Shown: positions 40,628 to 50,604, counted from the first letter of the stretch. The stretch is 64,000 nucleotides of DNA from Erythrobacter cryptus DSM 12079 (GCF_000422985.1 NZ_AUHC01000011.1:1-64000), one strand, 5' to 3'. The notes: generated by a model from the sequence alone, not told the origin. Translations and numbers: made by a program.

Positions 40628-41313
40628 TCCAGTCTCCAGTCGATGGTGCCGCGCCCATTCGCCGCAAGGAAGGCGTTAGTCTGGCTGAACGGGCGCGAGC
40701 CGAAAAAGCCGCTGTGCGCGGACAGCGGGCTGGGGTGGGGCGATGAAAGGACGAGATGGTGCGAGGGGCGCGCCAATTCGCGCACCCGGCTCGCCTTCTT
40801 GCGCGCGTGGCTGCCCCACAGGATGAACACGCTCGGCTCTGCCCGCGCCGCCACCGCGGCAACGCAGGCATCGGTGATCGCATCCCAGCCGCGCCCGGCG
40901 TGGCTGCCGGCCTTGCCCGCCTCGACCGTGAGCGTGTTGTTGAGCAGCAGCACCCCCTGGCGCGCCCAGGGCGAAAGATCGCCGCAGCGCGGCACGGGTA
41001 CGCCGCAATCGGCCGCAAGCTCCTTGAAGATATTGACCAGCGAGGGCGGCAGCGGCACCCCGGCGCGCACCGAGAAGGCAAGGCCATGTGCCTGGCCCGC
41101 CCCGTGATAGGGATCCTGCCCGAGGATCACGCAGCGCACCGTCTCGAGCGGGGTGAGCGCCAAGGCCGCCAGCCGCTCCCCGCGCGGGGGATAGATTGCT
41201 TTGCCCGCGGCTTCCTCGGCCGTGAGCCAGCCGCCCAGCCGCCGCGCCTCGGGCGCGGCGAGCACGGGTTCGAGCACGCCGCGCCAGCTTTCGGGAAGCG
41301 ATTCGCCTGCCAT
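40624..41313 (-). CDS. ung: Uracil-DNA glycosylase, family 1
   Basis: A 229-residue UDG. The water-activating loop GQDPYHGAGQAHGLAFSV and the DNA-intercalating HPSPLSAHSGFFG loop are intact. It removes uracil from DNA in base-excision repair. The ATG at 41313 is the first start in frame that keeps the usual family length; an upstream in-frame extension would double it. Its transcript continues into the enoyl-CoA hydratase gene, an odd pairing that is probably only physical. Confidence 0.93.
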   Translation of the reverse strand: MAGESLPESWRGVLEPVLAAPEARRLGGWLTAEEAAGKAIYPPRGERLAALALTPLETVRCVILGQDPYHGAGQAHGLAFSVRAGVPLPPSLVNIFKELAADCGVPVPRCGDLSPWARQGVLLLNNTLTVEAGKAGSHAGRGWDAITDACVAAVAARAEPSVFILWGSHARKKASRVRELARPSHHLVLSSPHPSPLSAHSGFFGSRPFSQTNAFLAANGRGTIDWRLE

Positions 41314-41397
41314 TGCGCGGCGCAAATTCGCACGCCGCGGCCAAGCGGGCCAATCGGCGCTTTCACTCTTTCCCCAATCGGCGTAGGGCGCGGGGCC

Positions 41398-42018
41398 ATG
41401 GCTGTGCATTTCCACGAAGAAGACCTGCCCGCCGGTGTGCTGGTGAATGATCGCCCGCTGGCGGTGGATACCGAAACCATGGGCCTTGTCACCCACCGCG
41501 ACCGGCTGTGCGTGGTGCAATTGTCCGACGGCACGGGCGATGAACACCTGGTGCGCTTTGCCCCGGGCAGCACCTATGACGCGCCAAATCTCAAGGCGGT
41601 GCTGGGCGATCCGGCACGGCTCAAGATCTTCCACTTCGCCCGCTTCGATCTGGCCGCGATCCAGCACTATCTGGGGGTGATGGCAGCGCCGGTGTTCTGC
41701 ACCAAGATCGCCAGCCGCCTGACCCGCACCTATACCGACCGGCATGGCCTCAAGAACCTCGTCGAGGAACTGCTGGGCGAGACCATTTCCAAGCAGCAGC
41801 AATCCTCCGATTGGGGCGGGCCGGTGCTCTCCGAGGCCCAGCGCGACTATGCCGCCTCGGACGTGCGCTATCTCCACGCCCTGCGCGATGAGCTTGCCGC
41901 GCGCCTCGCGCGCGAGGGGCGCAGCGCGCTCGCCCAGGCGTGCTTCGACTTCCTCCCCGCCCGCGCGCTGCTCGATCTGGCCGGCTGGGGCGAGGCCGAT
42001 ATCTTCAGCCACGTGTAA
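41398..42018 (+). CDS. Ribonuclease D-like 3'-5' exonuclease
   Basis: A 206-residue protein limited to the DEDDy exonuclease domain. The DED residues lie in LAVDTETMGL, the HFARFDL segment and YAASDVRYLHAL. The HRDC domains of full-length RNase D (about 375 residues) are missing, as is common in alphaproteobacterial versions. It trims RNA 3' ends. It starts at 41398 and stands 26 bp before lptC, the conserved order rnd-lptC-lptA of this class. Confidence 0.92.
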   Translation: MAVHFHEEDLPAGVLVNDRPLAVDTETMGLVTHRDRLCVVQLSDGTGDEHLVRFAPGSTYDAPNLKAVLGDPARLKIFHFARFDLAAIQHYLGVMAAPVFCTKIASRLTRTYTDRHGLKNLVEELLGETISKQQQSSDWGGPVLSEAQRDYAASDVRYLHALRDELAARLAREGRSALAQACFDFLPARALLDLAGWGEADIFSHV

Positions 42019-42043
42019 GGGGCAAGAAGGCACAGCCGGCAGC

Positions 42044-42718
42044 ATGGCCCCCGTCCACCACAGCGCGCAGGAGACCAACGAGGCACGGATGCTGCGCAGC
42101 CGGCGCCAGCACTTTGCCGCGCCCGGCGGCACGCATGACCGGCTGGTTGGCTTTCTCGCCCGCGCCCTGCCGATGGCAGTGGGGGTGATCGCGGCGCTGA
42201 TGATCCTCACCCCGCTTTCGCCGCGCGGGGAGGTGAGCTTCCTGCTCGATCGCAACAAGGTGGCGGTGATCCCCGATCGCCTCAGCGTCGCCAATGCCAT
42301 GTATCGCGGGCGCGACAGCGCCGGGCGCCCCTTCGCGCTCACCGCCGGGGCGGCGGTGCAGCGCTCGAGCCGCGAGGGGCTGGTGCGGATGGAGGACCTC
42401 GTCGCGCAATTGCTGTTGAGCGACGGGCCGGCGCGGCTTTCCGCGCGCGGCGGGGTCTATGACATCAGAGCCGAAACCGTCACCATCGACGGGCCGGTGC
42501 GCTTCACCGCCAGCGATGGCTATGCCATGATCGCGCGTGGCGTGGCGATCGATCTCAAGGCGCGCCGGCTGCGCGGCGAGGACGGCGTCTCGGGCGAGGT
42601 TCCGGCCGGCACCTTTTCCGCCCGCCGGCTCGAGGCCGATCTTGCCAGCCGCACGATCACGCTTGAAGGCGATGCCCGCCTGACCATGGTGCCCGGAGAA
42701 TTGAGGATGCCGCGATGA
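42044..42718 (+). CDS. lptC: LPS export protein LptC
   Basis: A 224-residue bitopic inner-membrane protein: cytoplasmic N-terminal tail with HDRLVGFLARALP, one membrane span (MAVGVIAALMILTPL) near residues 44-58, then a periplasmic beta-jellyroll (GRPFALTAGAAVQ, GGVYDIRAETVTIDGPVRF). It receives lipopolysaccharide from the LptBFG transporter and hands it to LptA. The gene overlaps lptA by four bases. Confidence 0.9.
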   Translation: MAPVHHSAQETNEARMLRSRRQHFAAPGGTHDRLVGFLARALPMAVGVIAALMILTPLSPRGEVSFLLDRNKVAVIPDRLSVANAMYRGRDSAGRPFALTAGAAVQRSSREGLVRMEDLVAQLLLSDGPARLSARGGVYDIRAETVTIDGPVRFTASDGYAMIARGVAIDLKARRLRGEDGVSGEVPAGTFSARRLEADLASRTITLEGDARLTMVPGELRMPR

Positions 42719-43275
42719 CCGATCTGCCCCCTTCCCGCCCTTCGCTTGCCCGGCTGGCGCTTGGCTGGGGCGCGGGCGGCTTCGCGCTCGCCGCGGTGCT
42801 GGCCGGCGGGATCGAGCTTAACGCGCAGACGCTGGCCGGGCACGATTCGAATGCGCCGGTGAGCTTCGATGCCCAGCGCATCGAATTGCAGGACCGGGCC
42901 AACCGGGTGATCCTTTCGGGCGATGTGGTGATCGAGCAGGCCGGGCTGCGGCTGCGTTCGGACCGCACGCTGGTCGATTTCACCGATGCCGGGCGGCTCG
43001 AACTCCAGCGCATCACCGCCACTGGCGGGGTGGTGGTCACCCGCGGCGAGGAACAGGCCACCGGCGACAGCGCGATCTATGACGTGGGCCGGCGGATCAT
43101 CACCATGGCCGGCAATGTCCGCCTGCGCCGCGGCGTCACCGACCGGCTCGAGGGCGGGCGGCTGGTGATCGATCTCAACAGCCGCAATGCCAGCGTCGAT
43201 GGCAGCGGGGCGCGCCCGGGCCGCGTCACCGGCACCTTCAATGTCCCGCAGCGGCGCGAGGGCAAGCAGCCCTAG
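42715..43275 (+). CDS. lptA: LPS transport periplasmic protein LptA
   Basis: A 186-residue periplasmic protein of the OstA/LptA family: a hydrophobic signal (LGWGAGGFALAAVLAGG), then a repeat-rich jellyroll that starts with FDAQRIELQDRANRVILSG and continues with RLRSDRTLVDFTD and GDSAIYDVGRRIITMAGNV. It forms the bridge that carries LPS across the periplasm. Unlike in many alphaproteobacteria, lptB does not follow; a convergent sugar-transferase gene does. Confidence 0.92.
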   Translation: MTDLPPSRPSLARLALGWGAGGFALAAVLAGGIELNAQTLAGHDSNAPVSFDAQRIELQDRANRVILSGDVVIEQAGLRLRSDRTLVDFTDAGRLELQRITATGGVVVTRGEEQATGDSAIYDVGRRIITMAGNVRLRRGVTDRLEGGRLVIDLNSRNASVDGSGARPGRVTGTFNVPQRREGKQP

Positions 43276-43294
43276 GGAAGAAGGCTCGCCTGCC

Positions 43295-44698
43295 TCAATA
43301 GGCGTTGCGGTGGCACAGCACCATCACGGTGCGCAGCATGATGCCGATGTCGCGGCGCAGCGACCAGCCCGAGATATATTCAAGATCGGACTGGAGCCGG
43401 TCGGTCAGGTCCTTCTCCTGCTCGGTCGCGCCGCGATGGCCGCGCACCTGGGCCAGCCCGGTCAGCCCCGGCTTGAGGCAGCGCCGCTGCCAGTACTTGC
43501 GGTCGATATCCCAGAAATACTTGTTGTTGGCGCGGCTGCCGAGCGCGTGGGGGCGCGGGCCGACGATCGACATCTCGCCCTTCAAAACGTTGAGGATCTG
43601 CGGCAATTCGTCGATGCTGGTGCGGCGGATGAAGGCGCCGATGCGGGTGATGCGGTCATCATCGCGCGCGGTTGAACGCTCGCCATTGGGATCGAGCTTC
43701 TCGGGCCGCATCGAGCGAAACTTGTACATCTCGAAGAACTGGTTGCCGCGCCCCAGCCGCCGCTGCACGAACAGCACCGGGCCGCCGTCCTCGAGCTTGA
43801 TCAGCAGCGCCACCAGCAGCAGCAGCGGGGAGAGCAGCACCAGCGCGGCGCTGGCCACCACCAGATCGAAGCCGCGCTTCAGGATGCGCGCGCGCAGGGC
43901 CAGCGGCCCGGTCGAGACCACCAGCGTGGTGCGCCCGATGTCGTCATAGCGGTGCACGCCCACTGCCCCGAGGCTGTGCGCCGGCTCGCTCACGATCTCG
44001 CCATAGACCCCGGCGCATTTGAGCAGGAAGGCCCACTCGCCGCGGCGCTCCTGCGGGCAGGAGACCACGACGTGATCCTGGTTGCGCAAGAGCTTGCCCA
44101 GGCGATCGAGCATGAAGGGATCATGGCTCGCCGGATCGAGGCTGAACTCGCGCGCCGAGATCGTCTCGGCCCCGGCATAGGCAAAGCTCGGCCCGCCATC
44201 ATCGATCACCAGGTGGTTCGACACCCGCCCGCCCCAACGCCGCGCGATCACCATCGCCATCACCCGGCGCAAGGCCACCAGCAGCACCGCGGTGAACAGC
44301 ATCCCCAGCGTCACCGCGGCGCGCGAGAAATCCTCGTTCGACTTGGTGTAGAAGGCGAGGAAATTGACCAGTGCAGCGGTGATCACCAGCGCGGTGAGCG
44401 CCTTGCGCACCCCCAGCAGCCAGTCATTGAGGGCGCCGATCCCGTAGGTGCCGTTGTAGAGCGCGATGGTGAAATAAACCGGCAGCATCGCCTGGGCCGC
44501 CACCATGGCATTGGTTTCCCACCAGCGCCCTTCCCAGATCAGCGCGGCCAGCGCGAAGCTCAGATTGAGCAAGGCCCCGTCGATCAGCATCAGCAGCATA
44601 TAGGCCCGCAACCGGCGCCGTTCGAGCGAGGGGGCGATCTTGCGATCGACCGATTCGTGTCGGATGGCATCGAGCAGTTGCGACGTGACGCGGTTCAT
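43295..44698 (-). CDS. Exopolysaccharide polyprenyl-phosphate sugar-1-phosphate transferase
   Basis: A 467-residue membrane protein with four to five N-terminal membrane spans, a soluble central region and a C-terminal bacterial sugar-transferase domain from KRGFDLVVASAALVL, with VQRRLGRGNQFFEMYKFRSM, SIDELPQILNVLKGEMSIVG and PGLTGLAQVRG. Enzymes of this kind load the first sugar phosphate onto undecaprenyl phosphate in capsule, EPS or sphingan synthesis. It is a single minus-strand gene preceded by an unusually AT-rich 60-bp stretch. Confidence 0.92.
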   Translation of the reverse strand: MNRVTSQLLDAIRHESVDRKIAPSLERRRLRAYMLLMLIDGALLNLSFALAALIWEGRWWETNAMVAAQAMLPVYFTIALYNGTYGIGALNDWLLGVRKALTALVITAALVNFLAFYTKSNEDFSRAAVTLGMLFTAVLLVALRRVMAMVIARRWGGRVSNHLVIDDGGPSFAYAGAETISAREFSLDPASHDPFMLDRLGKLLRNQDHVVVSCPQERRGEWAFLLKCAGVYGEIVSEPAHSLGAVGVHRYDDIGRTTLVVSTGPLALRARILKRGFDLVVASAALVLLSPLLLLVALLIKLEDGGPVLFVQRRLGRGNQFFEMYKFRSMRPEKLDPNGERSTARDDDRITRIGAFIRRTSIDELPQILNVLKGEMSIVGPRPHALGSRANNKYFWDIDRKYWQRRCLKPGLTGLAQVRGHRGATEQEKDLTDRLQSDLEYISGWSLRRDIGIMLRTVMVLCHRNAY

Positions 44699-44805
44699 GA
44701 AGTCCCTTCCCCCGGCGGGCGCGACCCCTCATGACTCTTATGTAGTTTTACTTATACACCCATACGTCATTTGTGCGCGTGCGAAAAACGGCTCGTCACA
44801 TTTTG
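44699..44805 (-). promoter_or_regulatory. AT-rich upstream region of the sugar-transferase gene
   Basis: The 107-bp gap between holA and the sugar-transferase gene contains, on the minus strand, TGACGTATGGGTGTATAAGT followed by AAAACTACATAAG. This is much richer in A and T than its surroundings. A -10-like TATAAG or CTACAT can be proposed with TGACGT as -35 for the latter (17-bp spacing). The assignment is tentative. Confidence 0.35.
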
Positions 44806-45870
44806 CTACCGCTTCGCAGCAAAACGGCCAATCTCCGCCAGTTCCTGGGCCAGCAGCAGCTCGGCCGCCTGGCTGTTTGCCAGAAGGGTGCGGTGCAGCA
44901 TCGCGAGTCGCGCGATCAGCCGGTCGAGCCGAGTCTCCCCGCCGGCGCGGCCTGCCGGGCGCATCCAGCGCTCGAATTGCTGGGTGATCGCGCGTTCCTC
45001 GCGGAAGAAGATGCCAAGCTGGAGCTTCTCGGCCGGTGACAGGGCCTGGATGCGCCCCTGCGGGCCGAGCTTCGCCGCGATCTGCGCCAGCTGCGCCGCG
45101 CGCCGCTCGAGCGCGAGCACCACGCCCAAGGGATTGAGTGCCAGCTCGCGCATCCGCCGCACCTCGCCGCCGATGCGCGCAAGCTCGCCGCCGAGCACGG
45201 CGTTGACCAGGGGGGCAAGGCTGTCCTCCTCGGTGGCAGCGCCGATCGCGGCGTGATCGGCAGGCGTCACCGCCTTGGGCGCCGTGGGATCGGCATCGCA
45301 ATAGAGCGCGAGCTTGTCGATCTCGGACTGGGCGAGGCGCACGTCGAGCCCGGCGGCCCGGGCGATGCGCTCGGCAAGATCGCCGCCGAGCCTGAGACCC
45401 GCCGCATCCGCCATCGCCCGCACCGCCTGGGTCACCGCGGCAAGATCGGGCGGATGGAACATCGCCACCAGCGCATCGCTGCGCTTTTCCAGCAGCTTGG
45501 CGGTGCGCGACTTGTCGCTCGCGCCGCTGGCGACCACGATCACTGGCGCGGCCTCGCCCGCGCCCGCCGCGGCGGTCTCGATCAGGAACTGGAGCGCATC
45601 ATGGGCCTCATCGCCCTGGGCACGCACCCAGATGTGGCGCGCGCCCCCGAACAGCGAGGCCGAGCGCGCCTCATCGCCCAGCCGGGCGGGATCGCGCTTG
45701 AGCTCGGCCCCGGCGAGCTCCACCCGCTCGCTCGGATCGGGCAGGCTGGCCACCAGGCGGTTGGCCGCGGCGCTCGCCCCGGCCTCGTCAGGCCCGCAGA
45801 AGAAGAAGATCCGCAAGCCCAGGAAGCTCGCGGGCACCCCGCGCAGGAAATCCTTCTGGGTCGCCTTCAC
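44806..45870 (-). CDS. holA: DNA polymerase III delta subunit
   Basis: A 354-residue clamp-loader subunit with FFFCGPDEAGASAAANRLV at the start (the degenerate ATP-binding fold of HolA), VIVVASGASDKSRTAKLLEK in the middle and the helical C-terminal collar domain. It opens the beta clamp for loading on DNA. Last gene of the DUF3576-leuS-lptE-holA operon, overlapping lptE by four bases. Confidence 0.92.
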   Translation of the reverse strand: MKATQKDFLRGVPASFLGLRIFFFCGPDEAGASAAANRLVASLPDPSERVELAGAELKRDPARLGDEARSASLFGGARHIWVRAQGDEAHDALQFLIETAAAGAGEAAPVIVVASGASDKSRTAKLLEKRSDALVAMFHPPDLAAVTQAVRAMADAAGLRLGGDLAERIARAAGLDVRLAQSEIDKLALYCDADPTAPKAVTPADHAAIGAATEEDSLAPLVNAVLGGELARIGGEVRRMRELALNPLGVVLALERRAAQLAQIAAKLGPQGRIQALSPAEKLQLGIFFREERAITQQFERWMRPAGRAGGETRLDRLIARLAMLHRTLLANSQAAELLLAQELAEIGRFAAKR

Positions 45871-46367
45871 CGCCCGCCCCGGGCCTCGGCCCGCAAGGTC
45901 AGCGCGACCTGAGTGGCGATACGGTCAGCCACTTCGAGCGCGAGGTTTTCGAGCGCCTTCTGCTCGGCGGCAATCGTGGCATATTCGCTCGAGACCACGT
46001 CGATCCCCGCATCGGCCCCGGCGGTGGCATCGAGCAGCACCGCGCCGCTCGCCAGATCAATAAGCTGATAGCGCGCCCGCAGGATGCGCCGCTCGCGGGT
46101 GATGGTGTCGTCATTGAGCACGCCGAGCGCCTCGAGCGAATCGTCGAGCCTGACATCGAGCCGGTAACGCGGCACATCGTCACCGGAAAGGCCGAGCCGG
46201 GCATCGAGCGCGTTCTTGACCAGCCAGCCGCCCTGCCCCGGGATCGCCGGCACCTCGACGGCAGCCAGCCCCGCGGCAAGGCTGCCCCCCGCCCCGCCGC
46301 CATACATCGGCGAAAGCCCGCAGGCGGCGAGCAGCAGCGAGGCGAGCAGGGGCAAAAGGGCGCGCAT
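45867..46367 (-). CDS. lptE: LPS-assembly lipoprotein LptE
   Basis: A 166-residue lipoprotein with a signal peptide ending in the lipobox LLAAC, then GLSPMYGGGAGG, the LptE/RlpB start. It plugs the LptD barrel in the outer membrane. The ATG at 46367 overlaps the leuS stop by one base, the order leuS-lptE-holA being the usual one in proteobacteria. Confidence 0.88.
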   Translation of the reverse strand: MRALLPLLASLLLAACGLSPMYGGGAGGSLAAGLAAVEVPAIPGQGGWLVKNALDARLGLSGDDVPRYRLDVRLDDSLEALGVLNDDTITRERRILRARYQLIDLASGAVLLDATAGADAGIDVVSSEYATIAAEQKALENLALEVADRIATQVALTLRAEARGGR

Positions 46368-48892
46368 CAGGTGACGATATTGACCAGCCGGTCGGGCACC
46401 ACAATCACCTTGCGCACCGGCGCTCCGGCGAGCGAGCGTTGCAGGTTGGGCGCGGCAAGGGCGAGGGCCTCGAGCGTCGCGCGGTCGGCCCCCTTGGGCG
46501 CGGTGACGGTGTCGCGCAGCTTGCCCATGTGCTGCACCGCGATGGTGACCTCGTCCTCGACCAGCAGCGCCGGATCGGCCTCGGGCCACGCGCTCTCGGC
46601 GACAAGACCGGTGTTGCCCATCGCCGCCCAGGCTTCCTCGGCAAGGTGTGGCATCATCGGGGCGATGAGCTGGGCAAGCGTGCGGATCGCCTCCGAGCGG
46701 CTGGCCGAAGGCGCGGCCTTCTCGATGGCGCCGGCAAGTTCATAGATGCGCGCCACCGCCTTGTTGAAGGCCAGCGCCTCGATATCACCGGCCACGGCGG
46801 CGATGGTCTGATGGGCCTTGCGCGCGAGCGCCTGGTCCTCGCCGGTGGCGGCAGGGTCATGGGCCTTAAACAGGCGCCAGAGCCGCTGGACAAAGCGCGC
46901 GCAGCCCTCGATCCCGGCATCGGACCAGGGCAGATCGCGCTCGGGCGGCGAATCGGAAAGCATGAACCAGCGCACCGCATCGGCACCGTGGCGCGCGATG
47001 ATCGCATCGGGATCGACGACGTTCTTCTTCGACTTCGACATCTTGATGACGCGGCCGATCTCAACCGGCGCGCCATCGGCGATCAGGGTTGCGCCCTCGG
47101 CGGTGCGGCTCACTTCCTCGGGGCCATAGAACACCGGCACGCCGCGCGCTGCATCGATGCGGCTGTAGGTCTCGTGGGTCACCATGCCCTGGGTGAACAG
47201 CGCGGCGAAAGGCTCTGTGAGGTTGAGCTTGCCGATCCGCGCCAGCGCCCTTGTCCAGAAGCGGGCATAGAGCAGGTGCAGGATCGCATGCTCGATCCCG
47301 CCGATATAGTGCTTGACCGGCAGCCACTTGGCGACTTCTTCAGGGTCGAAGGGCTTGTCGGCCGGCTGGCTGGCAAACCGCAGGAAATACCACGAGGAAT
47401 CGACGAAGGTGTCGAGCGTGTCGGTCTCGCGCAGAGCGGGCTTGCCGCATTGCGGGCAGGCGACATGCTTCCAGGTCGGGTGGCGCTCGAGCGGGTTTCC
47501 GGGAATGTCGAAAGTCACATCCTCGGGCAGGGTGACGGGGAGCTGATCCCGCGGCACCGGCACCACGCCGCAGGCCTCGCAATGGATGAAGGGGATCGGC
47601 GTTCCCCAATAGCGCTGGCGCGAAACGCCCCAGTCGCGCAGGCGCCACACCGTGGTGCCGCGGCCCCAGCCTTCGGCCTCGGCGCGGGCGATCACCGCCT
47701 GCTTGGCCGCCGCGACGCTCATCCCGTCGAGGAAATCGCTGTTGACGATCACCCCGTCGCCCGCTTCCGCCTCGCGGGCGAAGGGCGCATCGGCCTCGCT
47801 CGGATCGCGCGCCACCACCCGAAGGATCGGCAGGCCATACTTGCTGGCAAACTCAAAATCGCGCTGGTCATGCCCCGGCACGCCCATCACCGCGCCGGTG
47901 CCATATTCCATCAGCACGAAATTGGCGATGAACACCGGCAGGGGCGCGCCCGTGAAGGGGTGGCGGGCGGTGAGCGCGGTGCGATAGCCCAGCTTTTCCG
48001 CGGTTTCGAGCGCGGCGGCGGTGGTGGCGCCCTTCTGGCATTCGGCGATGAAGGCGGCGATCTTGGGATCGCCTTCGCCAAGGCGCTGGGCGATCGGGTG
48101 ATCGGCGGCAATGGCAACGAAGCTCGCGCCGAAGATGGTGTCGGGCCGGGTGGTGTAGACCGGCAGCGTGGCGCCGTCCGAGAGATCGAAGGAGAACTCG
48201 AGCCCCTGGCTCTTGCCGATCCAGTTCTCCTGCATCAGCCGCACCTTCTCGGGCCAGTTCTCGAGGCTTTCGAGGCCCTGGAGCAGCTCCTCGGCAAAAT
48301 CGGTGATCTTGAGGAACCACTGGCTGAGCTTGCGCTTCTCGACCTCGGCGCCCGAGCGCCAGCCCTTCCCGTCGATCACCTGCTCGTTGGCGAGCACGGT
48401 CATATCGACCGGATCCCAGTTGACGGTCGATTCCTTGCGATAGACGAGGCCGGCCTCGTAGAGATCGAGGAACAGCGCCTGTTCATGGCCGTAATATTCG
48501 GGATCGCAGGTGGCAAATTCGCGGCTCCAGTCGAGCGCGAAGCCGAGCCGCTGCAATTGTGCCTTCATCTGGGCGATGTTGGCGCGGGTCCAATCGCCGG
48601 GGTGCACCCCCTTTTCCATCGCCGCGTTCTCGGCCGGCATCCCAAAGGCATCCCAACCCATCGGGTGCAGCACCTCGGCCCCACGCATCTTGAGATAGCG
48701 CGCCAGCACATCGCCCATGGTGTAATTGCGCACATGACCCATGTGGATGCGCCCCGAAGGATAGGGGAACATCTCGAGGATATAGGCCTTGGGCTTGGGG
48801 CTTTGCGAATCGGCCCTGAAGCTGCCAGCCTCGGCCCAGGCGCGCTGCCAGCGCCCGTCAGCCACGGACGGATCGAAACGGGTCTCGCTCAT
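46367..48892 (-). CDS. leuS: Leucyl-tRNA synthetase
   Basis: An 841-residue class I aminoacyl-tRNA synthetase of normal length. HIGH-type motif [16 protein letters not shown] at residues 41-56, editing (CP1) domain in the first half, zinc-like CPQCGK near residue 480, and [12 protein letters not shown] near residue 615. It charges tRNA-Leu. The ATG at 48892 is preferred; an in-frame extension upstream has no ribosome site and covers the intergenic gap. Confidence 0.97.
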   Translation of the reverse strand: MSETRFDPSVADGRWQRAWAEAGSFRADSQSPKPKAYILEMFPYPSGRIHMGHVRNYTMGDVLARYLKMRGAEVLHPMGWDAFGMPAENAAMEKGVHPGDWTRANIAQMKAQLQRLGFALDWSREFATCDPEYYGHEQALFLDLYEAGLVYRKESTVNWDPVDMTVLANEQVIDGKGWRSGAEVEKRKLSQWFLKITDFAEELLQGLESLENWPEKVRLMQENWIGKSQGLEFSFDLSDGATLPVYTTRPDTIFGASFVAIAADHPIAQRLGEGDPKIAAFIAECQKGATTAAALETAEKLGYRTALTARHPFTGAPLPVFIANFVLMEYGTGAVMGVPGHDQRDFEFASKYGLPILRVVARDPSEADAPFAREAEAGDGVIVNSDFLDGMSVAAAKQAVIARAEAEGWGRGTTVWRLRDWGVSRQRYWGTPIPFIHCEACGVVPVPRDQLPVTLPEDVTFDIPGNPLERHPTWKHVACPQCGKPALRETDTLDTFVDSSWYFLRFASQPADKPFDPEEVAKWLPVKHYIGGIEHAILHLLYARFWTRALARIGKLNLTEPFAALFTQGMVTHETYSRIDAARGVPVFYGPEEVSRTAEGATLIADGAPVEIGRVIKMSKSKKNVVDPDAIIARHGADAVRWFMLSDSPPERDLPWSDAGIEGCARFVQRLWRLFKAHDPAATGEDQALARKAHQTIAAVAGDIEALAFNKAVARIYELAGAIEKAAPSASRSEAIRTLAQLIAPMMPHLAEEAWAAMGNTGLVAESAWPEADPALLVEDEVTIAVQHMGKLRDTVTAPKGADRATLEALALAAPNLQRSLAGAPVRKVIVVPDRLVNIVT

Positions 48893-48914
48893 GCGGGTGG
48901 TTCCGGTGGCGGGT

Positions 48915-49382
48915 TTACGAAGCCAGCGCCTGGCGCCGCAAATCGCGCGCCTTGGTGAGGATGATGTCCTCGAGCTTCTGCACCGTGGCAGCCTGCACGG
49001 GCGCTTCCACCCAGACGCCATTGCTGATGACCTGACGGCTCGCCGCCACCCGCAGCGCATCGGCGCGCAGGTCCTGATCGAGGATGGTCACGGTCAGCTT
49101 CACCCGCTCACCCGGGTTGGCCGGGTTGGCATACCAGTCGGTCACGATCACGCCCCCGGCGCTGTCGGCCTGGAGCAGCGGGGCAAAGCTCACCGTCTCG
49201 AGCGCGGCGCGCCAGAGATAGGCATTGACGCCAATGGTGTTGATCTGCGCCGCGGCAAGCTCGGTGCGCGGACGCTCGTTGCCGCCACAGGCCGCAAGCC
49301 CAAGCAGGGCCGCACCTGCCATCACGGCCGGGATGGTGCGGAAAGGCACCGGGCGGAAGCGGGCAAAGGGGGCGCGTGTCAC
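48915..49382 (-). CDS. DUF3576 lipoprotein
   Basis: A 155-residue protein with an N-terminal signal ending in LGLAAC (lipobox), followed by a conserved domain ([50 protein letters not shown]) recognised as DUF3576, always found in front of leuS in sphingomonads and relatives. Probably an outer-membrane-anchored protein of unknown role. The start is a GTG at 49382. Confidence 0.82.
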   Translation of the reverse strand: MTRAPFARFRPVPFRTIPAVMAGAALLGLAACGGNERPRTELAAAQINTIGVNAYLWRAALETVSFAPLLQADSAGGVIVTDWYANPANPGERVKLTVTILDQDLRADALRVAASRQVISNGVWVEAPVQAATVQKLEDIILTKARDLRRQALAS

Positions 49383-49697
49383 TGCCGGATCGTCCTTATC
49401 GTCATGCTTGCGCCTGCTCTATAGCCGCATGGCAGCTTGCGGCAAGCATCATCCGCCCCGCGCGCCAAGCCGATCACGGCCTTGGCACCCTTTGCCGCGG
49501 GTGAATGCCCGTTGCGGACGGCCTCAGGCAATTGTGTGCCTGAGGCCACAGGTTCTTGCCAAAACCCCGCGCCCCAGTGTGCAAGCCATTGCACCTTATC
49601 GGCAATGGCCTATCACCTTTTTGGCAAGGTGCCTTTCGACTCATCCCGGGTTAAGGCTGCCATGCTAGGCACGGCGGAAATGCCGGCAGGTTTGCAG
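49383..49697. other. 315-bp intergenic region with two operator-like words
   Basis: No gene is seen between the divergent DUF3576 and exported-protein genes. It contains TTGCCAAAA at 49558-49566 and the word TTTTTGGCAAGGTGCC at 49618-49633, which continues with a 17-bp spacer to TTAAGG at 49651-49656, i.e. the same register as the catabolic promoter modules. A short inverted repeat around ATTGCACC-TTATC-GGCAATGG lies between them. No leftward promoter for DUF3576-leuS is evident. Confidence 0.4.
49606..49656 (+). promoter_or_regulatory. Candidate promoter module before the exported hypothetical gene
   Basis: Minus-strand core TTGCCAAAAA (49627-49618), then rightward GGTGCC (49628-49633), 17-bp spacer and -10-like TTAAGG (49651-49656). 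The hexamer and spacing match the rightward arm at 23.4 kb. As it lies far from the catabolic block, chance similarity in GC-rich DNA cannot be excluded. Confidence 0.35.
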
Positions 49698-50474
49698 ATG
49701 GGTTGCATGGTCATGGCAAGGCGGATGATCACGGCGGAAAGGGCGCGGCGCAAGCTGCCGCTCCTTGGCCTGTGCGCCGCGCTGGCGCTGGCAGTGCCGA
49801 GCACCGGCTGGGCGCTGGCCACATCGCTGTCCGGGGCGGAAGCCCGCGCCGCGCTCGAGGCTGCGGGCCTCGGCGTGTTCACCCCGGCCAAGGTCGATCC
49901 CGAGCTTGCCGCCCGGGTGGCGGACAAGGCGCGCCTCCACGGGCTGCGCTTCACCCCGGCGCGGGCCAAGCCGCTTGAAGGCTCGCGCACGGTGACGGTG
50001 GCGGTGCGGGTCGATGACGAGGCGGCACGGGCGATCTCGGTGCGCAAGCCGATCGAGGCGGCGCCGGGCCGCGGCCTCGGGCTGGCCGGGATCGATGTCA
50101 GCCGCTTCCAGCTTGGCGCCGCGCGCGGCTATGAAAGCTTTGCCCGCAAGGTCGATCTCTCGGCGAGCGTGCGCCCGATGGCCTTGCCCGATCTTGCCCA
50201 GTTCGAGCCTTCGCGCCCCAAGGCGGAAGAAAAGCCGGGCCGCTGGCAGACCCGCATCGCGCTTGAGGATCGCGCCATCGCCGGGCGCTCGCCCAATACG
50301 CTCGATGCCACCGCCGCGCAGTCGGTCGAGGTGGCGGGCAGTTTCCGGCTCTCGCGCAATCTCAATGTCACCGCCGGGGTGCGCTATTCGCAGGAGCGTG
50401 ACCGTCTCAGCCCGCTGACCAGCTCGGTGCAGGACAGCCAGGCGGTCTACGTCGGCACCCAGATCAAGTTCTAG
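49698..50474 (+). CDS. Exported protein of unknown function, possibly outer-membrane
   Basis: I do not recognise the family. Of about 258 residues, the first 40 hold a basic stretch and a signal-like segment LPLLGLCAALALAVPSTGWA. The rest is rich in Ala and Arg with no clear domain until the last 60 residues, which alternate like beta strands (SVEVAGSFRLSRNLNVTAGV) and end in aromatic QIKF, as outer-membrane barrels do. The start is uncertain: ATGs at 49662, 49698, 49707, 49713 and 49725 are in frame. A candidate shared promoter lies upstream. Confidence 0.6.
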   Translation: MGCMVMARRMITAERARRKLPLLGLCAALALAVPSTGWALATSLSGAEARAALEAAGLGVFTPAKVDPELAARVADKARLHGLRFTPARAKPLEGSRTVTVAVRVDDEAARAISVRKPIEAAPGRGLGLAGIDVSRFQLGAARGYESFARKVDLSASVRPMALPDLAQFEPSRPKAEEKPGRWQTRIALEDRAIAGRSPNTLDATAAQSVEVAGSFRLSRNLNVTAGVRYSQERDRLSPLTSSVQDSQAVYVGTQIKF

Positions 50475-50489
50475 GGGCCGGCTGGCCCC
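50474..50489. terminator. Short hairpin after the exported hypothetical gene
   Basis: GGGGCC (50474-50479), a GGCT loop and GGCCCC (50484-50489) followed by CTTCTCC form a 6-bp hairpin right at the stop codon. It may end the transcript before phaB. The T run is poor. Confidence 0.35.
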
Positions 50490-50604
50490 CTTCTCCATTC
50501 CGCCCCGCCGCCGCGGCGCGCGCGCATAGCTATTCCCCGCTTTTCCTTCCGCTACGGCACGGCTAGGTTGGCCGCGCCAGCACAGCAGATTGGGGAGAAC
50601 AGGC

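Noticed and set aside
46439..48958. An 839-codon open frame on the plus strand opposite leuS
   Set aside because: It mirrors the codon bias of leuS, whose HIGH and KMSKS motifs are clear, and its own translation is low-complexity His/Gly/Arg without any domain.
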